A stretch of 64,000 nucleotides of DNA from Azoarcus sp. (GTDB lineage Bacteria > Pseudomonadota > Gammaproteobacteria > Burkholderiales > Rhodocyclaceae): NCBI GenBank assembly GCA_030604735.1, contig JAUVVG010000002.1, positions 62,001-126,000 of the forward strand. The letters are read 5' to 3'. Each line of letters starts with the position of its first letter. Position 1 is the stretch's first letter. The translations under genes and the position numbers were made by a program. Of this stretch, positions 9,735 to 17,265 are shown in pieces. A model generated the notes under the pieces. It was not told the origin of the DNA and made no database searches. It saw only the letters and a program-made list of their open reading frames with translations.

Positions 9735-10739
9735 ATGAAAGTCGAGTTGAAGCATCTTGCGATGGCCGTGGCGGTTGCCGTTGCCAGCACCGCTGCATGG
9801 AGTTCCACCGTTCGCGACGAACCGATCACCCCGATCGAGCCTTATGTTTCGGACAAGCCCGAGATGGTCGAGCTGGGCAAGAAGCTGTTCTTCGAGCCGC
9901 GCCTGTCGATGTCCGGCATCATCTCCTGCAACACTTGCCACAATCTGTCGCGGGGCGGTACCGACAACATCGTGACTTCGATCGGTCACGGCTGGAAGGC
10001 TGGGCCGGTGAACTCGCCGACCGTGTTGAACTCCAGCCTCGCTATCGCCCAGTTCTGGGACGGCCGCGCAGCCAACCTGCAGGAGCAGGCCGGTGGACCG
10101 ATCCAGGCCGATGTCGAAATGAACATGCCGCACACGCTGGCGTTGGATGTACTCAACTCCATCCCGGGTTACCAGGACGAGTTCGAACAGGTTTTTGGCA
10201 AGCGCGAAATCGACATGGACATGGTGACCGCCGCGATCGCCGAGTTCGAGGAGACGCTGGTCACGCCGAATTCACGCTTCGACCAGTGGCTCAAGGGCGA
10301 TGACAACGCAATCACCGCGGTCGAGCTCGAAGGCTACAAGCTCTTCAAGGATAGTGGCTGCACCGCCTGCCACAACGGCGCTGCCGCCGGGGGCACCTCG
10401 TTCCAGCGCATGGGTATCGTCCGCGCCTACGAGAGCACCTCGCCGGTCGAAGGTCGCTACTCGATCACCGGTGATGATGCCGACCGCTTCAGCTTCAAGG
10501 TCCCGACCTTGCGCAATGTGGAATACACCTATCCGTACTTCCACGATGGTCAGGCAAACACCCTCGAAGAGTCGGTCGACATCATGGGCCAGATCCAGTT
10601 GGGCCGTCATTACACCGAGGAGGAAATCGACAAGATCGTGGCCTTCCTGAAGACGCTCAATGGCGACATGCCGAACCTGACGTTGCCCATCCTGCCGCCG
10701 TCCTCCAACGACACGCCGCGTCCGAACCCGTTCCAGTAA
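9735..10739 (+). CDS. ccpA: Di-haem cytochrome c peroxidase
   Basis: This periplasmic enzyme reduces hydrogen peroxide to water with electrons from small c-type cytochromes. The 334-aa protein has a signal peptide (AMAVAVAVASTAAWS) and two haem motifs, CNTCH (C65, C68, H69) in the N-terminal electron-transfer or peroxidatic half and CTACH (C209, C212, H213) in the C-terminal half. It also has the family segments KLFFEPRLSMSG, SPTVLNSSLAIAQFWDGRA and KVPTLRNVEYTYPYFHDG. AAGGAG lies nine bases before the ATG. The FNR-type promoter agrees with the low-oxygen induction known for pseudomonad ccpA. The next gene encodes a Fur-family regulator, suggesting a peroxide/iron response module. Confidence 0.93.
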   Translation: MKVELKHLAMAVAVAVASTAAWSSTVRDEPITPIEPYVSDKPEMVELGKKLFFEPRLSMSGIISCNTCHNLSRGGTDNIVTSIGHGWKAGPVNSPTVLNSSLAIAQFWDGRAANLQEQAGGPIQADVEMNMPHTLALDVLNSIPGYQDEFEQVFGKREIDMDMVTAAIAEFEETLVTPNSRFDQWLKGDDNAITAVELEGYKLFKDSGCTACHNGAAAGGTSFQRMGIVRAYESTSPVEGRYSITGDDADRFSFKVPTLRNVEYTYPYFHDGQANTLEESVDIMGQIQLGRHYTEEEIDKIVAFLKTLNGDMPNLTLPILPPSSNDTPRPNPFQ

Positions 10740-10774
10740 AGCGTATTCGCCTCGAATACGGACGTGATTGCGAG

Positions 10775-10800
10775 ACCCGCGCTTGCGCGGGTTTCGTGTT
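10775..10800 (+). terminator. Rho-independent terminator after ccp
   Basis: ACCCGCGC-TT-GCGCGGGT forms an eight-base-pair stem followed by TTCGTGTTT, starting 36 bp after the ccp stop. It would separate ccp from the Fur-family gene. Confidence 0.65.
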
Positions 10801-10916
10801 TGTACTTAAGCGATATCAATCCCTCTTTGGCCACAACGGTTCATGATGTCCAAAGGGAGGGTAGATCAGACTGCCCCGCGTCGCCGACCGAGGGCCGGCA
10901 TTCAAGGAGACAGGCC

Positions 10917-11336
10917 ATGGTGTCAGCCCGTTTTACCGGCCCCGCCGAGCGCCTGCGACGAGCAGGCATCCCGCCCACCCGTCAGCGCATGGCGATCGCC
11001 GAAGTATTGTTTGCCCGGCCAGTCCATCTCTCCGCCGATCAGGTCCTCGCCCGGGTGCGCGAGCAGATGCCCGAAATGTCGCGTGCCACGGTTTACAACA
11101 CCCTCAAGCTCTTTCGCGAGAAGAACATGGTCAGGGAACTCGTCGTCGATCCCGAGCGGGTGTTCTACGATTCGAACACCGACCCGCATTACCACCTTTT
11201 CGATGTCCGCACTGGAGAACTGTCGGATGTTTCTGCGGACGAGTTGCAGGTTGTCGGTACGCCGGTTCTCCCGGCTGGCCTCGAACTTGAAGAAGTCGAC
11301 GTCATCATCCGGGTGAGAAGCCGCGAGCCGGCCTGA
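10917..11336 (+). CDS. Fur-family transcriptional regulator, Irr-like
   Basis: The track ORF starts at 10764, but AAGGAG lies directly upstream of ATG 10917, giving 139 aa. The winged-helix DNA-binding domain (RRAGIPPTRQRMAIAEVLF, then SRATVYNTLKLFREKNMVREL) is followed by a dimerisation domain with FYDSNTDPHYHLFDVRTGEL. The protein contains no cysteine at all, so the CxxC structural zinc sites of Fur, Zur and PerR are missing. The YDSNT.PHYH segment resembles Irr (YDTNT..HHHF), the haem- and iron-responsive member. Proposed role: control of ccp and perhaps iron genes, via the dyad at 9689. Irr versus PerR-like assignment is inference. Confidence 0.8.
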   Translation: MVSARFTGPAERLRRAGIPPTRQRMAIAEVLFARPVHLSADQVLARVREQMPEMSRATVYNTLKLFREKNMVRELVVDPERVFYDSNTDPHYHLFDVRTGELSDVSADELQVVGTPVLPAGLELEEVDVIIRVRSREPA

Positions 11337-11431
11337 ACCTGTTCTTGCGGCTGGCGCCGCTTATAGGGATGTGTTTCTGCAGGCGAAGGCGCCGCGAGCG
11401 TTCCCGAACAATGCTTGCGTCTTTGACGCGC

Positions 11432-12982
11432 CTACTGCCGCCTGGCCGTAATCAAGGCCCCTGTATCGATACCCAGCGTGTAGCCAAGCGACACATGGTG
11501 GAAACGGCCTGCGGTGTGGCCGTCATGGATGGCGAAGCCGAAGTTGTAGGTTTCCCCCTGCACAAGCCTGATGTCGCCATCGCCGCCTGCAAGCCGGCGG
11601 ATGAAGGCCACGGTCCAGGTATCCCCTTCTCGCACGCCCGTGGCTTCGACCAGCGCGCTGCCGCCCTCCATCACCCGCGTGTCGGCGACATGGCCGTCAT
11701 GGCCGCGGTTCCCGCCGCTGCGCCACTGCACCAGGTCGTAGAAGACGCCCCCTTGCAGCGAGCCGCCCTTGACGTACTTGGTTCGCTCCTCATCGGCGCC
11801 CGGCATGCCGCGCGAGTCGGCATGGCAGCTGGCCCAGCAGCCATTGCGCTCGGCGCCCTCGACCTTGCCGGCGTCGAGCATGAAGGCAAGCTTGACCGGA
11901 TTGTCGACGTCCATCTTCTCGCCTTCCGCAGCCGGGGGCTGGGTCCAGCTGAAGCGCAGATGCAGATGCTCGTCGTCAAGTGCCGCCTGGACCTGGACCG
12001 GGACGGCCGGCACCTTGCCCGGGATCGGCGTGGGTTCGAGCTTGGCGCCGGTGACGATGCGTCCGCCCATGCGCTCGGTTTCGTCGACATGGCAGGCGTA
12101 GCAGGTTTCGCCATTCTTGAATGCCCAGCCGCCACCATGGCGGTCGCGCCCGATGCGCAGGTCGCCGGTGATCCATTCGGTGTGCGCGATGCCCGGGTAG
12201 AGCAGCACGACTTCCAGTGCCTGGACCTGGCTCCAGTCGATGGTGGGCACCTGTGCGGCTTGCGCCGGGACCGGTGCCGCCCCGGGGGCGGCTGCGGTTG
12301 GCGAAGCAGTGTCGAGGATCGTACCCACGGTCGTGCTGCCGGCGTCGGCTTGAGCTTTTGCAGCGGTCGGCGCTGGGCGCAAGGTGTCGAGATAATCCTC
12401 GTCGGCCATGTCGTCCGGCAAATGGTGGGCGATGCCCTGGTGGCAGACGATGCAGGTGATGCCCTCGTCGCGTGCCCGCTGGTGCTGGCGCGATGACCGG
12501 GTCGCCTGTTTCGCCATGTCCATGCTCTCCAGTCCATGGCAGTTACGGCACTCCAGCGAATCATTGGCAAGCATGCGTTTCCACTCTCGGCGCGCCAGCG
12601 TCAGCCGCTTGTCCTCGAATTTCTCGCGGGTATCGATGCTGCCGGTGAGCTTGCCCCACAGTTCGCGCGAAGCCTGTACCTTGCGCACCATCTTTGGACC
12701 CCATTCACGCGGCACATGGCAATCCGCGCAGGTCGCCCTCACCCCGGTGCGGTTGTTGAAATGGATGGTTTCCTGATATTCGACGTAGACGTTGTCGTAC
12801 ATCTCGTGGCAGGAGATGCAGAACTTCTCGGAGTTGGTCCATTCCATGGCGGTGTTGAAACCGCCCCAGAAAATGACGCCGGCAATGATTCCGATGGCGA
12901 GAAGCGCACCGGCCGAATACTCCGCGCTGGGGCGGGTCAGCCTGCGCCAGAGGGCGCCTCGGGACGAATCGGGTGAGCTCAT
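11432..12982 (-). CDS. NapC/NirT-type multihaem cytochrome c fused to an EB_dh-like haem domain
   Basis: A 516-aa membrane-anchored cytochrome. An N-terminal helix (LLAIGIIAGVIFWGGFNTAMEW) leads into a NapC/NirT tetrahaem domain with CISCH (55-59), CADCH (85-89), CRNCH (145-149) and CIVCH (177-181). An Ala/Pro linker follows (about 203-246), then a C-terminal domain with CYACH (294-298) and CWASCH (382-387), the latter a CX3CH spacing. The C-terminal part resembles the EB_dh/cytochrome c-552 (DMSO reductase-like) haem-binding fold (DEHLHLRFSW, NYGFAIHDG-like end). It probably takes quinol electrons to a periplasmic terminal reductase, as TorC does. No reductase is adjacent. A candidate FNR-like box lies upstream. 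Confidence 0.82.
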   Translation of the reverse strand: MSSPDSSRGALWRRLTRPSAEYSAGALLAIGIIAGVIFWGGFNTAMEWTNSEKFCISCHEMYDNVYVEYQETIHFNNRTGVRATCADCHVPREWGPKMVRKVQASRELWGKLTGSIDTREKFEDKRLTLARREWKRMLANDSLECRNCHGLESMDMAKQATRSSRQHQRARDEGITCIVCHQGIAHHLPDDMADEDYLDTLRPAPTAAKAQADAGSTTVGTILDTASPTAAAPGAAPVPAQAAQVPTIDWSQVQALEVVLLYPGIAHTEWITGDLRIGRDRHGGGWAFKNGETCYACHVDETERMGGRIVTGAKLEPTPIPGKVPAVPVQVQAALDDEHLHLRFSWTQPPAAEGEKMDVDNPVKLAFMLDAGKVEGAERNGCWASCHADSRGMPGADEERTKYVKGGSLQGGVFYDLVQWRSGGNRGHDGHVADTRVMEGGSALVEATGVREGDTWTVAFIRRLAGGDGDIRLVQGETYNFGFAIHDGHTAGRFHHVSLGYTLGIDTGALITARRQ

Positions 12983-13065
12983 TATCGTTCTGCGGATCGT
13001 TTCGGGGTGTTCAGCCCGTCATTATCCATCGCAGAATCAATGATTTCGGAATAAACGGTGTTTTC

Positions 13066-13079
13066 TTGTCCGAGATCAA
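13066..13079. promoter_or_regulatory. Candidate FNR-like box upstream of the multihaem cytochrome
   Basis: Reading the minus strand, TTGAT-CTCG-GACAA matches the FNR/ANR consensus at 8 of 10 positions, 84 bp upstream of the cytochrome ATG. The expected -10 region is poor (TCATTG), so support is modest. Confidence 0.35.
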
Positions 13080-13170
13080 CAAGCTGTCGTGCAAGCGGTC
13101 ATTCTAGAAGCCGCAGCTGGACGCGCCAGAAGTGCAATCGGGTAGGGTGCGGGTTCATCTTGTGGGGCCA

Positions 13171-13584
13171 TTATTGCGGGTTGGTGATGAAGCCGAGATT
13201 GCGAATCCCCGCCTGGCGCGCCTGGGCCATGATCTCCGCGAGGCGCTGATAACGGGTATCGCGGTCAGCGCGCAGGTGGAGGTCGGGTTGCGGGTCGGCC
13301 AGCGCCGCCTCGGCGAGGCGGGCGCCGAGCTCGGCGTCGTCGAGTGCCTGGTCGTTCCAGTAGGTCCGGCCGTCATGGTCTATCGCAAGCGTGATCGTGT
13401 CCGGCTTTTCATTGGTGCTTTGCGACTCGGCGGTCGGCAAGGTGATCTGGATCGAGTGGGTCAGCAAGGGCGCGGTGATCATGAATACGATCAGCAGCAC
13501 CAGCATCACGTCGATCAACGGCACCATGTTGATCTCGCTCATCGGGGCGCCGCGCCCCTCCTGACTGAATCCGCCGAATGTCAT
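13171..13584 (-). CDS. exbD: ExbD biopolymer transport protein
   Basis: ExbD forms the proton channel with ExbB that energises TonB. The track ORF begins at 13704, but the conserved start is MTFGGFSQEGRGAPMSEINMVPLIDVMLVLLIVFMITAPLL, giving 137 aa from ATG 13584, which overlaps the exbB stop (ATGA). The single helix carries the essential Asp in PLIDVMLVLLIVF. The periplasmic domain ends at ITNPQ. It is the third gene of tonB-exbB-exbD. Confidence 0.93.
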   Translation of the reverse strand: MTFGGFSQEGRGAPMSEINMVPLIDVMLVLLIVFMITAPLLTHSIQITLPTAESQSTNEKPDTITLAIDHDGRTYWNDQALDDAELGARLAEAALADPQPDLHLRADRDTRYQRLAEIMAQARQAGIRNLGFITNPQ

Positions 13585-14369
13585 CAGGCCGCTCCGGAGG
13601 TGGCCGGCGAGAGCGTGCCGCCGTCGTCGCTGCGACGGGTTCCGCTCTGGCGACCATCCGCTGCGGCGGGGCCGCTGGCGAGCCGGGTTCCGGTGGTGAA
13701 CCACGCGTGCAGGTCATGCGCGAAGGCGTCCAGCTCGGACAGTTCGAGGCGGTTGGCGCGGGTAAAGGCGTTGAAGCCGAGCACCGCTGGAATCGCGACG
13801 AACAGGCCGAAGGCAGTCATGATCAGGGCTTCGCCGACCGGCCCGGCGACCGCATCCAGCGTGGCGGTGCCGGAGGCGCTGATTCCGATCAACGCGCCGT
13901 AAATGCCCCAGACTGTACCGAACAGCCCGACGAATGGCGCGGTAGACCCGATCGAGGCCAGTACGGTCAGGCCGGATTCGAGTTGCGCGGTCGACAGTGC
14001 GATCGACTTGCGCATCGCACGGGTGATGAATTCATCGGCGTCGAGTTTTCCGCCAAGGGTGTCGGCATGGTTGTGTCGACGCAGATGCTCGGTCGCCGCG
14101 ACGCCCTGCCTGGCCAGGGCCTCGAACGGGGAGTGAGGGGCCTGCCTGGACAGCCGTGCGAGCCCGTCCGTGAGGCTTGGGGCATTCCAGAATGCCTCCA
14201 CGGCCCCTTCATGCTGGCGCGCGCGCAGCTGTCGCACGCTACGCACCAGGATCAGATACCAGCTCGCCACCGACATGACGACCAGCATGAAGGCGACCAG
14301 TTTGATGATCAGATCGGATTGCGCCCACAGGTGGGCCAGGCCGAATGCTTCGGTACTGCTCATGCTCAT
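13584..14369 (-). CDS. exbB: ExbB/TolQ-family proton channel protein
   Basis: Three transmembrane segments (LIIKLVAFMLVVMSVASWYLI; LTVLASIGSTAPFVGLFGTVWGIYGAL; PVGEALIMTAFGLFVAIPAVLGFNAF) and the signature GSTAPFVGLFGTVWGI identify ExbB. ATG 14369 overlaps the tonB stop as ATGA and matches the coupling at exbB-exbD; ATG 14363 (MSSTEAFG) has better spacing from the GGAAGG ribosome site. The track ORF start at 14453 lies inside tonB and is not credible. Works with ExbD and TonB in the inner membrane. Confidence 0.92.
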   Translation of the reverse strand: MSMSSTEAFGLAHLWAQSDLIIKLVAFMLVVMSVASWYLILVRSVRQLRARQHEGAVEAFWNAPSLTDGLARLSRQAPHSPFEALARQGVAATEHLRRHNHADTLGGKLDADEFITRAMRKSIALSTAQLESGLTVLASIGSTAPFVGLFGTVWGIYGALIGISASGTATLDAVAGPVGEALIMTAFGLFVAIPAVLGFNAFTRANRLELSELDAFAHDLHAWFTTGTRLASGPAAADGRQSGTRRSDDGGTLSPATSGAA

Positions 14370-15307
14370 CTTCCTTCCAGTTTGAATACGATGGGGACGG
14401 TGACCCAGGCTTCGACCGGCCGTTCGCCCTGCTTTGCCGGCGCGAAACGCCACTTGCCGACAGCCGACTCCGCGGCCCTGTCGAGCCGGGGATGACCGGA
14501 ACCCTGTTGGATCTCGACCCGCTTGGCCTGCCCTTGAGGTGAGACCTGTACCCGTAACAGGACCCGACCCTCTTCGCGCATTCTGCGCGATAAAGGGGGA
14601 TAGGGGGGCGGCGGATTGCTCAGGTAGGCGGCATCGAAGCGGGCGTCCGAGAAGGCATGGTCGGGCGCGCTGCCGCTGGCAAGGCCTCGGGCGCGTGGAG
14701 AACTGGCCGGCTCGGTCGCTGTCGGTGCTGTGGACGTGGTGGGGGCGCTCAGCGAGGGCTTGCCGGCCGACGCAACCGGGGACGGTGGTGTCACGGCCGG
14801 GACCGCGACGGGAGGCGCCGGCCTCGGCCGCGGCGGTTCCGGTTTTGGCTCAGGCTCAGGCTTCGGCTCAGGCTTCGGCTCAGGCTTCGGCTCAGGCTTC
14901 GGCTCAGGCTTCGGCTCAGGCTTCGGCTCAGGCTTCGGCTCAGGTCTGGGGGGTGGAAGGGGGGCTTCGGCAGGCGTGGGTTGCGGCGGTGTGGCCGGCT
15001 CCTCGGGCGGAGGCGGGGGCGTCTGTGGTGGAGCGGCTTCGAGCGGGGGAGGGGCGTTCGACTGCGGCGTTGCGGCGGCCAGGGCGGATTGTTCCAGGAC
15101 AGTCGCATTGGCCGCTGCGGCATTGGTCTCGGCCGAGCTGGCCTGTTCGATCAAGGTGATCGCGATCGGAGCAATCACGACTGGCGTCAAATCCCTTTGC
15201 CAATGTGCGATGGCGCTTGCCAGCGTGACATGGCCGGCAATCACCAGTGCGAGCAGCAGCCTGTTCTCGCGTCCACCGGGTGCCAGTGTCTTGCTCCGGC
15301 CATCCAT
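14366..15307 (-). CDS. tonB: TonB energy transducer with long KPEP linker
   Basis: TonB links the proton motive force to outer membrane receptors such as the one at 2056-4260. Visible parts are the N-terminal anchor (RLLLALVIAGHVTLASAIAHW), a Pro-rich region with perfect KPEP repeats that spans the periplasm, and the C-terminal domain (YPPLSRRMREEGRVLLRVQVSPQGQAKRVEIQQGSGHPRLDRAAESAVGKWRF) ending in VFKLEGR. The track ORF extends to GTG 15451, but the added 48 residues are unlike TonB and neither site has a good ribosome site. I prefer ATG 15307 (MDGRSKTLAPGG, 313 aa). Confidence 0.88.
   Translation of the reverse strand: MDGRSKTLAPGGRENRLLLALVIAGHVTLASAIAHWQRDLTPVVIAPIAITLIEQASSAETNAAAANATVLEQSALAAATPQSNAPPPLEAAPPQTPPPPPEEPATPPQPTPAEAPLPPPRPEPKPEPKPEPKPEPKPEPKPEPKPEPKPEPEPKPEPPRPRPAPPVAVPAVTPPSPVASAGKPSLSAPTTSTAPTATEPASSPRARGLASGSAPDHAFSDARFDAAYLSNPPPPYPPLSRRMREEGRVLLRVQVSPQGQAKRVEIQQGSGHPRLDRAAESAVGKWRFAPAKQGERPVEAWVTVPIVFKLEGR
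14857..14940. repeat. Seven perfect 12-bp tandem repeats inside tonB
   Basis: CAGGCTTCGGCT is repeated seven times without mismatch, encoding (KPEP)n in TonB, with degenerate copies flanking it. The unit is a multiple of three, so copy-number change would alter the length of the periplasmic spacer without a frameshift. Confidence 0.9.
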
Positions 15308-15454
15308 CCGGCGCCGGCGTGGTCTGGCGGAGCCGGCGCCAGTCGGATGGGTGGCGGTGGGCCAAGAGGCCGCTTCCGGCGCTTGCACCAGTGACGAGGA
15401 CGAGAAAGAAAACACCGTGTCGATGAGCGGGGGTGACAGTGGCTGTTGCACTGG

Positions 15455-15583
15455 TCAGCGCAGCAGCAGTTCGAACAGGGCGGCGCAGGCGAGCAGGTGG
15501 GTCAGAACCCGTATGGGCGCGAACGCACGGGCGGCACTTCTGGCCGAATCGAAGGGTGGAGTGGGCGATTCTCGCTGAGGCAT
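15455..15583 (-). CDS. Possible small hydrophobic protein upstream of tonB (uncertain)
   Basis: A 42-aa ORF too short for the track reads MPQRESPTPPFDSARSAARAFAPIRVLTHLLACAALFELLLR, with a hydrophobic C-terminal helix. It fills part of the 362-bp interval 15308-15669 between bfr and tonB, in the same direction as both. No ribosome binding site is visible, and its stop lies just ahead of the alternative GTG start of tonB. Equally likely it is a chance ORF or part of a tonB leader. I see no convincing promoter or Fur box in the rest of the interval. Confidence 0.25.
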   Translation of the reverse strand: MPQRESPTPPFDSARSAARAFAPIRVLTHLLACAALFELLLR

Positions 15584-15669
15584 GTTTGTTCAGATTCCCG
15601 TTCAATCCATGATGGTCGGCCTGTCAGGGCCGGCCTGCCCACATCCGCTCGCTGGCCACTCAGCAGCCC

Positions 15670-16146
15670 TCAGCTGCCATGACCCATTTGCGACTGCAGA
15701 TAGTTCTGCAAGCCGACCTGATCGAGCAGGCCGAGCTGGGTTTCCAGATAGTCGATATGTTCCTCGGTGTCTTCCAGGATCTCCTCGAAGATTTCTCGCG
15801 AGACATAGTCCTGACACGATTCGCAGTGGGCGATGGCTTCGATCAGTTGGGTGCGTCCGCCGAGTTCGAGCTCGAGGTCGCCCTGCAGACATTCCGGCAC
15901 GTTCTCGCCGATCATCAGCTTGTCCAGGTTCTGGAGGTTGGGGAGGCCCTCGAGAAACAGGATGCGCTCTATCAGCTTGTCGGCATGCTTCATCTCCTCG
16001 ATCGACTCTTCGTACTCATGTCTCCCGAGTTTGTCGAGACCCCAGTTCTTGTACATGCGCGCATGCAGGAAGTACTGGTTGATCGCGGTCAGTTCGATCG
16101 TCAGCTGCTTGTTGAGATGCTGAATGACTTTCTTGTCGCCTTTCAT
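15670..16146 (-). CDS. bfr: Bacterioferritin
   Basis: A 158-aa iron-storage protein that forms 24-mer cages, oxidising Fe(II) at a dinuclear centre and storing Fe(III). [36 protein letters not shown] is almost identical to the canonical start, so ATG 16146 is chosen over the track start at 16284. Ferroxidase ligands are visible in [17 protein letters not shown] and [11 protein letters not shown], and the haem-ligating Met is in [23 protein letters not shown]. Its ATG overlaps the bfd stop, coupling it to its own iron-release partner. Confidence 0.95.
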   Translation of the reverse strand: MKGDKKVIQHLNKQLTIELTAINQYFLHARMYKNWGLDKLGRHEYEESIEEMKHADKLIERILFLEGLPNLQNLDKLMIGENVPECLQGDLELELGGRTQLIEAIAHCESCQDYVSREIFEEILEDTEEHIDYLETQLGLLDQVGLQNYLQSQMGHGS

Positions 16147-16394
16147 ACGGCCTCCATGTCTGGCATGTTGAGGGCGGGCAAACTTTGCACCGCCTGCGCA
16201 GCAAGCTGGGTCCAGGAACCATTCTTGCCTTCGGCCAGTGCCGACTTCAGGCACTGATGAGCGCAGTTCGCGCATCGGCCGCATTCGGCCGTGACGCCCA
16301 ACTGCTTGTGAAGATCCCGCATCCGCCGGGCGCCTTGCCGAACTGCCTCTTCAATATGGTTCTCCGTGACCGCATTGCAAATACAAATGTACAT
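16143..16394 (-). CDS. bfd: Bacterioferritin-associated ferredoxin Bfd
   Basis: Bfd is a [2Fe-2S] protein that docks on bacterioferritin and reduces the core to release iron. The 83-aa product starts [24 protein letters not shown] with the first two cluster cysteines (C4, C6), and AECGRCANC supplies the second pair. A longer track ORF (16463) adds an unrelated N-terminus; ATG 16394 fits the family. The C-terminal tail after the cluster domain is about 20 residues longer than E. coli Bfd. Coupled to bfr by a 4-bp overlap and 65 bp downstream of hemP. Confidence 0.93.
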   Translation of the reverse strand: MYICICNAVTENHIEEAVRQGARRMRDLHKQLGVTAECGRCANCAHQCLKSALAEGKNGSWTQLAAQAVQSLPALNMPDMEAV

Positions 16395-16459
16395 CGTGGA
16401 ACCCTTCAGGAAATCATTCGATTCATTAATCCACCGAACCCGAGCCGGCCGCGGCGGTG

Positions 16460-16666
16460 TCATTTCGTCAGAATCAGCTTGCCAGTCCGGGTTGCGCTGA
16501 GTACGTAGGCTACCCCGTCGTGGTCTATGGTGACCTTGCCGCGGCCTTGCAGAAGTTGCTCGCTCGACAATCTGCCCGTTACCAGCGATCTTGGCAGGGT
16601 AGAGGTCGATCGGGCGCTGTCGTCCGGCGCCGCGGTTTCGTAGGGTTTCATGGGCGAAGCAGTCAT
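16460..16666 (-). CDS. hemP: Hemin uptake protein HemP
   Basis: A 68-aa protein whose C-terminal half (SEQLLQGRGKVTIDHDGVAYVLSATRTGKLILTK) is the HemP/HmuP signature. In Bradyrhizobium and Burkholderia, HmuP is needed for haem-uptake gene expression. No haem receptor or hmuTUV genes are adjacent; here it leads into bfd-bfr. A Fur-type box lies 19-37 bp upstream of the ATG, placing the gene under iron control. Confidence 0.9.
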   Translation of the reverse strand: MTASPMKPYETAAPDDSARSTSTLPRSLVTGRLSSEQLLQGRGKVTIDHDGVAYVLSATRTGKLILTK

Positions 16667-16684
16667 GATGAGTTGCTTAATGCA

Positions 16685-16703
16685 AATAGAAACGATTCCT
16701 ATT
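16685..16703. promoter_or_regulatory. Fur-type operator upstream of hemP
   Basis: AATAGAAACGATTCCTATT lies in an AT-rich interval immediately upstream of hemP and matches the 19-bp symmetric Fur consensus at 12 positions, with the outer AAATAG/CTATTT arms inverted. It probably represses hemP-bfd(-bfr) under iron sufficiency. Confidence 0.5.
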
Positions 16704-16815
16704 TAACTTTATTTCAGCTTGACGGTCAAGCGTGCCATCGAAGTTTGCGCCCCCCGGTTTGGCGTCACAGGGGGAAGGCGAATCGACGGACGGGCGAGGT
16801 GACCTCTGCCTCGGC

Positions 16816-17259
16816 TCAATCCAGCGTCAGCAAAACCCTCATGTCGGCGGTGACCGACTGGGCCGGGAGGTAGCCCATCGCATGCGGGTCCGCAGCAAGA
16901 GTCGTGCGCAACTGTTCCGGACCGGAGACTTCGCGGGGTGGTCGGGCGCGCCCGGTGAAGACGATTCGGGACCAGTAGGCGCGGGTCTGGATCGGATTCT
17001 TGCCGGTCAGACGGAAATAGAAACTGTCCCGGGTTGGCCCCGGAGGCAGGTCATGCAGCCTGACCGGGGTGCCGTCGCGAAGTGCGTTGAGACGGCCCAG
17101 ATAGAGCTGCTCGGCTTCGACCCGGCCGAGTTGCGTGATGACGCCATCCTGGCCGGTCACTACCACCACTTGTGCCAGCGCGCCCGGCGGGAGGCAGGCA
17201 CAGACCATGATGACCACGACATTGAAGAGGAAGGCCGTCGTCCGGCGTGCGTACTGCAT
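16816..17259 (-). CDS. Small PstS-like periplasmic substrate-binding protein
   Basis: A 147-aa exported protein with signal peptide MQYARRTTAFLFNVVVIMVCACLPPGALA. The mature part (EAEQLYLGRLNALRDGTPVRLHDLPPGPTRDSFYFRLTGKNPIQTRAYWSRIVFTGRARPPREV...DPHAMGYLPAQSV) resembles the phosphate-ABC-transporter-like PBP family of single-domain proteins. These are often encoded beside sensors rather than transporters, and no permease is present here. It starts seven bases after the porin-like gene and is the third gene of a sensor-porin-binding protein operon. It may feed ligand information to the GGDEF-EAL sensor, which is inference. Confidence 0.65.
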   Translation of the reverse strand: MQYARRTTAFLFNVVVIMVCACLPPGALAQVVVVTGQDGVITQLGRVEAEQLYLGRLNALRDGTPVRLHDLPPGPTRDSFYFRLTGKNPIQTRAYWSRIVFTGRARPPREVSGPEQLRTTLAADPHAMGYLPAQSVTADMRVLLTLD

Positions 17260-17265
17260 GATCGC

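Noticed and set aside
10843-11316. 157-aa ORF overlapping the Fur-family gene
   Set aside because: Out-of-frame shadow; the Irr-like frame has the ribosome site and domain signatures.
11345-12496. 383-aa plus-strand ORF
   Set aside because: Antisense to the multihaem cytochrome, which carries six haem motifs.
14857-14940. Regular short repeats considered as CRISPR
   Set aside because: Repeats are contiguous 12-mers in a coding frame with no spacers; the 15-mers at 45531 likewise.
15602-15892. 96-aa ORF in the bfr region
   Set aside because: Overlaps bfr in another frame and has no supporting feature.
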